Of a stretch of DNA of 5,746 nt, positions 1-3,005 are shown piece by piece. The notes under the pieces were generated by a model. That model was not told the DNA's origin. It was given only the letters and a program-made list of their open reading frames with translations, and searched no databases. The stretch is from Eubacteriales Family XIII. Incertae Sedis bacterium (lineage in GTDB: Bacteria > Bacillota_A > Clostridia > Peptostreptococcales > Anaerovoracaceae). Location of the stretch: positions 1 to 5,746 of the forward strand of contig JAITLA010000116.1 in NCBI GenBank assembly GCA_031278145.1. The letters are read 5' to 3'. The position numbers and the translations under genes were made by a program. Position 1 is the first letter of the stretch. The number at the start of each line of letters is the position of its first letter.

Positions 1-626
1 ACGCGATCCCTCTCGTGCGTAACCATCACAATCGCCGTTCCGGCTCGATGGATTTCCGCAAAGAAGGCCAGAATCGAGGCGGCCGTATCGGGGTCGAGAT
101 CGCCGGTCGGCTCGTCCGCGACGAGCAGGACCGGATCGGTGATCAGGCTGCGGGCAATCGCAACGCGCCGTTGCTCGCCGCCGGAGAGCCTCTGCGGCCG
201 CTCCGCCGCCAGATGGAGGACGCCCGTGCGCGAAAGGAGCGCCTTCGCTCTTTGGATCGCCTCTCTGCGCGCGCCGCGCGTCGCGTCGTACAGGCAGTAG
301 GGCAGGCACACATTGTCGAGAACGGAAAAGTTGTTCAAAAGACCGTAGCCCTGCGGAATGCAGCCGATGCGGCTGTTGCGCAGGCGGGAACGCGCGCCGT
401 CGGACAGGGCCGCGATGTCCCGCCCCTCAAACAGAACCGCGCCTTCGTCCGGCCGGAGAAGTCCGGCGATCAGATTCAGCAGAGTGCTCTTGCCGCTGCC
501 GGATTTGCCCGTGATGCAGACGAAATCCTCCCCGGCCACCACAAACGAAGCGTCCGCCACCGCGGAAAAGAGCGTATCCCCGCGCCTGTACATCCTCTTG
601 AGCCCCGAAACCGAAAGAAGCGTCAT
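1..626 (-). CDS. ABC transporter ATP-binding protein, MacB/LolD-type (3' end off window)
   Basis: This is the cytoplasmic ATPase that would power the FtsX-type permease encoded just upstream. The frame translates for 208 codons from ATG at 626 and is still open at base 1, so only a short C-terminal tail is missing. Every ABC motif is visible: Walker A GKSGSGKST (residues 40-48), Q-loop Gln92 in the context GCIPQGYGLL, signature LSGGEQ (147-152), Walker B LLVADE (167-172) with catalytic Glu172, D-loop GDLD (175-178) and switch His204 in MVTHE. The spacing and the LLNNFSVLDNV stretch after the Q-loop fit the LolD/MacB/FtsE group. The Q-loop is preceded by Pro rather than the usual Phe, a minor variation. 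The start is chosen because ATG overlaps the permease stop as ATGA and GGGAGG lies four bases upstream; an out-of-frame ATG at 630 gives only a short shadow frame. The substrate cannot be read from the sequence. Confidence 0.95.
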   Translation of the reverse strand, partial: MTLLSVSGLKRMYRRGDTLFSAVADASFVVAGEDFVCITGKSGSGKSTLLNLIAGLLRPDEGAVLFEGRDIAALSDGARSRLRNSRIGCIPQGYGLLNNFSVLDNVCLPYCLYDATRGARREAIQRAKALLSRTGVLHLAAERPQRLSGGEQRRVAIARSLITDPVLLVADEPTGDLDPDTAASILAFFAEIHRAGTAIVMVTHERDR

Positions 627-1813
627 ACATCCTCCCGCATTATGAACGAGGTTTCCGCGCGCCCGATCCGCACGGCCGACACGGCGGCGGCCATCGGCCC
701 TCCGGCCGCGCAGAGGAGGAAACAGACGCACAGGATCAGCGCGGCGGCGCCGGCGGGCGGGAGCAGGTATTCCGATTCGAGTTTGCTTTCGAGGAAGGCG
801 TTGAAGGGCAGTGCCGTCACGCAGAACAAGAGCACCCCCGCGCCCGCTCCGAAGGCGCAGAGCAGGACGGATTCGGCCATCAGCACGGAGGCGAGCTTCT
901 TCCGCGTCGCCCCCAGCGCGCGAAGCACGCCGAACTCGCGCTTCCGCTCATTCAAGGTGATCGTGAATACGATCACGAGGACGAAGGCCGACAGGAACCA
1001 CAGCACGGCGAGCAGGACGGTGAGAATGCCGATGGTCAGATCGAGATGCTTTGCCAGATTCCCGATGATGGCCTGCGGCAGAACGACATCGACGCCGCGA
1101 TGATTCCTCCGTATCTCCTTGGCAAAGGCTTCGGGATCGATCCCCTCCTCGACCTCCACGACGACGAGCGAGGCCGCGTCTTCGTCCGGCATCGGAATCG
1201 CGCCGATGTATTGCTCGTACTCGTCGATCAGCATGCGGGCCGTGTCCCTCCCGGCAAAGACCGTAACGTCAAAGCCCATGCCCGTTTTCTCCAGCTTGCC
1301 GGCCACCCCGTAGCGCGTACCGAAGAGCAGCATCTCCTCTCCCACATCCAATTGGATCGCATCCCCGATGACGATTTCGCCGCGCTTCGGCCCGTCCGAT
1401 ACAGTTTCCGTCAACCAAGGCTCGATCACGAAATCCGTTTCCGGATCGTAGCCGATAATCTGGACGAGAGAACCGCAGTGCGCCGAATCGAAGGTGGAGA
1501 TGTAGAACTGCGGCGAAGCCCGCTTCACGCCTTCCAAATCGGACAGCGAGCGCACGGAATCGCCCGGCAGGTAAAAGGTGCTCGGTTTTCCTTCGAGCAG
1601 AACGCCCTCCAAATCCCGATCCGCGCCCCGAGGCAGGATCATGAGATCCGCGCCGAGGCGCGCCGCGGTGCTCTCGACGCCGTTGCGCAGACCCGTCCCG
1701 AGCAGCGTGCCGCCGGCGATCACGAAGGCGGTCACGGCGACAAGCGCGAGCAGACAGAGCAGTCGAAAGGGCCTGTGCAACAGATTGTTCCGCGCGATGC
1801 CAAAGGTTGACAT
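623..1813 (-). CDS. FtsX-like / MacB-type ABC transporter permease
   Basis: This is the membrane subunit of a type VII ABC system, 396 residues, the normal size for a four-helix MacB-like permease. The order is a short cytoplasmic N-terminus, TM1 (about 17-39), a large extracytoplasmic MacB-PCD-like domain (about 45-250, including RLGADLMILPRG at 52-63), TM2 (about 258-285), a cytoplasmic segment NERKREFGVLRALGATRKKL (288-307), TM3 (about 308-334) and TM4 (about 353-377). The NERKREFGVLRALGA stretch is the classic FtsX-domain signature that couples to the ATPase. The ATG at 1813 lies 4 bases after the upstream stop, with a modest GGTGA-type ribosome site, and the stop overlaps the ATPase start. 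No HlyD-like adaptor gene is in the window. Proteins of this family act by mechanotransmission; the substrate is unknown. By analogy with MacB-like permeases in P19/FTR1-type iron operons, an iron-related role is possible. Confidence 0.93.
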   Translation of the reverse strand: MSTFGIARNNLLHRPFRLLCLLALVAVTAFVIAGGTLLGTGLRNGVESTAARLGADLMILPRGADRDLEGVLLEGKPSTFYLPGDSVRSLSDLEGVKRASPQFYISTFDSAHCGSLVQIIGYDPETDFVIEPWLTETVSDGPKRGEIVIGDAIQLDVGEEMLLFGTRYGVAGKLEKTGMGFDVTVFAGRDTARMLIDEYEQYIGAIPMPDEDAASLVVVEVEEGIDPEAFAKEIRRNHRGVDVVLPQAIIGNLAKHLDLTIGILTVLLAVLWFLSAFVLVIVFTITLNERKREFGVLRALGATRKKLASVLMAESVLLCAFGAGAGVLLFCVTALPFNAFLESKLESEYLLPPAGAAALILCVCFLLCAAGGPMAAAVSAVRIGRAETSFIMREDV

Positions 1814-1817
1814 GCTT

Positions 1818-2297
1818 TCACCGTTCCGCGTCTACGATGCCTGCGGCGCGGCCCTTCTTGTCCGCGCGCAGAGCACGGGCGGACAGGACGACGCCGATGA
1901 TCGAAAACAACACGATCAGGGCGCAACTCGCGAACAGCGCGGGCAGCGTCAGCACATGGCAAGCCATGTGCGCGTCCCCGCACAGACCCGTCAGCGCGGT
2001 CGGGAAGAGCAAGGCGAGAACGGCCGAGAGGATCGCCAAAACGGAAGCGGCCAACCTTAGCTTCGCGGATCTTGAAAAAAAGTACAGCGCGCCGAAGACG
2101 ACAAGCGCCGCGCCGACCGCGATCTCCGCGTTTGCGGTCGCGTAGCAGCGCATCGGCATACCGTGCGCGCTCTCAAACATTTGGTAGACCAAACGCGGCA
2201 CGACCGCGACGACGACACCGATTGCGAGAATCGGAACGCCGAGATAATTCCCACCTGTTTTCAATACGGCCTTTGCATCCTGTTGCGTCGTTGTCAT
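1818..2297 (-). CDS. DUF4418-like four-helix membrane protein
   Basis: Predicted integral membrane protein of 159 residues with four hydrophobic helices at about 19-35, 54-75, 80-102 and 115-140 and a basic C-terminal tail (RALRADKKGR). The pattern MRCYATANAEIAVGA (49-63), then FPTALTGLCGDAHMACHVLTLPAL (98-121), matches my memory of DUF4418: a conserved Cys after the first helix and a C-x6-C pair before the last. Cys51, Cys106, Cys113, His110, His114 and nearby Met residues cluster in loops and could bind a metal or form disulfides; this is inference. The start at 2297 is preferred over a longer open frame (to 2528) because GGAAAGGAG sits 8 bases upstream of this ATG, the ATG overlaps the preceding stop as ATGA, and the extra N-terminal residues are the out-of-frame shadow of the upstream gene. 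It lies 4 bases before the permease, implying function with the ABC pair. Function unknown. Confidence 0.83.
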   Translation of the reverse strand: MTTTQQDAKAVLKTGGNYLGVPILAIGVVVAVVPRLVYQMFESAHGMPMRCYATANAEIAVGAALVVFGALYFFSRSAKLRLAASVLAILSAVLALLFPTALTGLCGDAHMACHVLTLPALFASCALIVLFSIIGVVLSARALRADKKGRAAGIVDAER

Positions 2298-2503
2298 TTT
2301 TCGAACTCCTTTCCGCTCCCTTGGCGAAGCCTGATCTTTTCGTTCTTTTCGATCTGCATGATCTTCCCGTCTTGGATCAAAATCAACACCGAGCCGTAGC
2401 GCACCGACTCGATGTATTCCGACAGGAGCCGATAATTCTCCTCGGACAATACCGCGCCGGAAGGCCTTTTGGATATCTCGTTTTGCTTTTTCCGAGTGAC
2501 CAT
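2294..2503 (-). CDS. YezD family protein (DUF2292), small protein
   Basis: Small soluble protein of 69 residues. After a basic N-terminus, the core YIESVRYGSVLILIQDGKI (30-48) followed by MQIEKNEKIRL (49-59) is a strong match to the YezD/DUF2292 pattern (helix, then [IV]-x-YGSV-x-[IL]-x-IQDGK-[IV]-x-QIE-[KR]-x-EK-x-R). The short C-terminal tail is charged. YezD biochemistry is not established; family members are often found near anion (sulfate) or other ABC transporters, which I state from memory. It is the first gene of the operon, and its TGA overlaps the ATG of the DUF4418-like gene. The start at 2503 gives the family's usual length; its Shine-Dalgarno (AAAAGG, about 8 bases upstream) is weak, unlike that of the next gene. 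The leader transcribed from the promoter at 2547-2575 would be about 35-40 bases. Confidence 0.9.
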   Translation of the reverse strand: MVTRKKQNEISKRPSGAVLSEENYRLLSEYIESVRYGSVLILIQDGKIMQIEKNEKIRLRQGSGKEFEK

Positions 2504-2514
2504 GACATCGCCTT

Positions 2515-2535
2515 TTCATGTATAACATATATGAA
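2515..2535. promoter_or_regulatory. Imperfect 21-bp palindrome in operon leader (candidate operator)
   Basis: The segment begins TTCATGTAT and ends ATATATGAA; 8 of the 10 arm positions pair around a central base, with the outer five (TTCAT/ATGAA) perfect. It lies just downstream of the predicted transcription start and next to the weak yezD ribosome site, a typical position for a repressor operator. It does not match the Fur, DtxR or MntR consensus sequences well enough to name a regulator. As RNA it would be a weak AU hairpin, so a protein site is more likely than a riboregulator. AT-rich DNA makes such palindromes by chance fairly often. Confidence 0.35.
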
Positions 2536-2546
2536 TACTATGATTA

Positions 2547-2575
2547 ATTCTACCATATTCTTTTCCTTTTGTCAA
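2547..2575 (-). promoter_or_regulatory. Strong sigma-70/SigA-type promoter for the yezD-DUF4418-ABC operon
   Basis: Read on the minus strand, the -35 box is TTGACA (2575-2570), a perfect consensus. The spacer is exactly 17 bases (2569-2553), and the -10 box is TAGAAT (2552-2547), 5 of 6 consensus, preceded by TATGG, which supplies an extended -10 TGn element. Transcription should start near 2540, about 37 bases before the yezD ATG. The flanks are AT-rich, as expected. It is the only near-consensus promoter found in the noncoding stretch. Confidence is high for the elements; activity is inferred. Confidence 0.85.
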
Positions 2576-2586
2576 ACATAAAATAC

Positions 2587-2598
2587 AACAAATTTGTT
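2587..2598. repeat. Perfect 12-bp palindrome AACAAATTTGTT upstream of the promoter
   Basis: AACAAATTTGTT is identical on both strands. It lies 12 bases upstream of the -35 box of the yezD operon promoter, a suitable place for an activator or cooperating repressor site. It could also be the end of whatever occupies the GC-rich island to its right, but it lacks the GC stem and clean U-run of an intrinsic terminator. A 12-bp perfect palindrome is noticeable, yet no specific regulator is recognised. Confidence 0.35.
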
Positions 2599-2649
2599 AC
2601 GGTTCGGAGGCGGTCGGCCTTGGGCTTGGTAATCCTCTCCGCTCTTCGC

Positions 2650-2672
2650 AACGCCGCAAAGGACGCGGCGTT
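2650..2672. repeat. Perfect 8-bp inverted repeat, strong hairpin
   Basis: AACGCCGC (2650-2657) and GCGGCGTT (2665-2672) are exact reverse complements around a 7-base spacer, giving a mostly G-C stem. No U-run follows on either strand, so it is not a canonical intrinsic terminator. It is the most stable element in the GC-rich island and the best anchor for comparing relatives. Confidence 0.6.
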
Positions 2673-2686
2673 TGACGGTGAATTCG

Positions 2687-2789
2687 GCCGAAGCCGGTTG
2701 GAGTTGACCGTAATAGCCGGCTTTTGCATGGAATCTGAATAGTGACCGTCCATAGTAAGAATTGCGCGAAATCCATGCCGAGCCGGTTG
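2687..2789. repeat. Pair of near-identical direct repeats GCCG-A(A)-GCCGGTTG
   Basis: GCCGAAGCCGGTTG at 2687-2700 recurs as GCCGAGCCGGTTG at 2777-2789, differing by one inserted A, with start points 90 bases apart. A third partial copy of the core, AGCCGG, lies at 2715-2720. The copies flank the GCATGGA/TCCATGC inverted repeat, with the right copy overlapping its outer arm. They may be binding sites, remnants of a duplication, or parts of RNA stems. Confidence 0.4.
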
Positions 2790-2795
2790 ACAATA

Positions 2796-2809
2796 CCATT
2801 ATAGAATGG
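2796..2809. repeat. Short inverted repeat CCATT-ATAG-AATGG overlapping a minus-strand TATAAT
   Basis: CCATT (2796-2800) and AATGG (2805-2809) pair around ATAG. On the minus strand the centre reads TATAAT (2803-2798), a perfect -10 hexamer, so the palindrome could be an operator over a weak promoter driving the GC-rich island. The corresponding -35 (TTACCC with a 16-base spacer) matches only three positions. Low confidence as a promoter. Confidence 0.25.
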
Positions 2810-2864
2810 AATGCGCGGAGGGTAATACATAGATAGAATAGAAAATAGGTACAAATCAGTATCA

Positions 2865-2883
2865 AATATATAATAAATATATT
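2865..2883. repeat. AT-only inverted repeat AATATAT-AATAA-ATATATT
   Basis: Seven-base perfect arms (2865-2871 and 2877-2883) surround a 5-base spacer, all A/T. It sits in the AT-rich block between the addB 3' end and the GC-rich island. In DNA this AT-rich such repeats arise easily; it may mark an easily melted or curved segment. No function is assigned. Confidence 0.3.
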
Positions 2884-2952
2884 ACAAGCGGAAATATCGT
2901 ATTCAGAATTGTTTCAAAAAATATAGAAAGGGGGGCGACAACTTCAACAGGA

Positions 2953-2997
2953 CTGTATGCGCTTCGGGCCTTGCGGCCCCTCGGCCGTCGCGTACAG
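2953..2997. terminator. Long stem-loop just after the addB stop codon (possible terminator or 3' stabiliser)
   Basis: CTGTATGCG (2953-2961) pairs with CGCGTACAG (2989-2997). Inside is a second 5-bp stem GGGCC/GGCCC (2966-2979), whose loop reads GCAA, a GNRA tetraloop, on the minus strand. It begins 8 bases after the addB stop, as terminators or stabilising 3' hairpins do. Against a classic terminator, the T-rich run (TTTCTATATTTTTT on the minus strand) begins about 20 bases beyond the stem-loop. The outer stem has one C-A mismatch on the minus strand but is fully paired (with one G-U) on the plus strand, so a plus-strand RNA is not excluded. Confidence 0.35.
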
Positions 2998-3005
2998 CCG
3001 GAGTG

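Larger units (their letters stand above)
2600..2803 (-). ncRNA. Candidate structured RNA or dispersed repeat (GC-rich hairpin island)
   Basis: Several potential stems lie in one compact GC-rich island: an 8-bp perfect stem AACGCCGC/GCGGCGTT with a 7-base loop (2650-2672); a CGGC/GCCG stem at 2685-2696 whose loop is TTCG on the minus strand, the very stable UUCG tetraloop; AGCCGG/CCGGCT (2692-2722); and a 7-bp GCATGGA/TCCATGC stem (2726-2778). A minus-strand TATAAT lies at 2803-2798, just upstream, but its -35 is poor. No known RNA family is recognised, and no clean terminator follows; AACAAATTTGTT then GTATTTTATG is the nearest U-rich stretch. A miniature repeat element is an equal alternative. 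Confidence 0.25.
2504..3005. other. Noncoding region between addB and the yezD operon
   Basis: About 500 bases with no convincing protein gene on either strand. The open frames present start with rare codons or lack ribosome sites, overlap each other and show no family resemblance. From right to left it holds a stem-loop after the addB stop (2953-2997), an AT-rich block (about 2820-2930) with an AT-only inverted repeat, a GC-rich hairpin-bearing island (about 2600-2800), a 12-bp palindrome, and the operon promoter with its leader palindrome. The abrupt shifts between AT-rich and GC-rich blocks are unlike a simple spacer. I saw no tRNA, rRNA, CRISPR, T-box or SAM/cobalamin riboswitch consensus. 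Confidence 0.7.

Noticed and set aside
15..1103. Long plus-strand open frame of 362 codons
   Set aside because: It is antisense to the ATPase and permease, whose motifs are unmistakable on the minus strand. Its composition is Arg/Ala/Pro-rich with no recognisable domain; it is a by-product of high GC.
2298..2528. N-terminal extension of the DUF4418-like gene
   Set aside because: The extra 77 residues are polar and basic, overlap the YezD-like gene out of frame, and contain the transcript leader. The ATG at 2297 has a clear ribosome site.
2787..2809. Plus-strand TTGACA followed by TATAGAAT as a promoter
   Set aside because: The two boxes are only about 7 bases apart, and the correctly spaced position reads AATGCG, so they cannot form a sigma-70 promoter together.
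2550..2865. Overlapping minus-strand open frames in the intergenic island
   Set aside because: They use non-ATG or poorly supported starts, overlap one another and run into the yezD promoter. No family resemblance was seen; the island is better viewed as noncoding.
2504..3005. Riboswitch, T-box, tRNA or CRISPR array in the intergenic region
   Set aside because: No S-box, cobalamin-box or T-box consensus, no cloverleaf with TTCRA arm, and no regularly spaced repeats were found on either strand.
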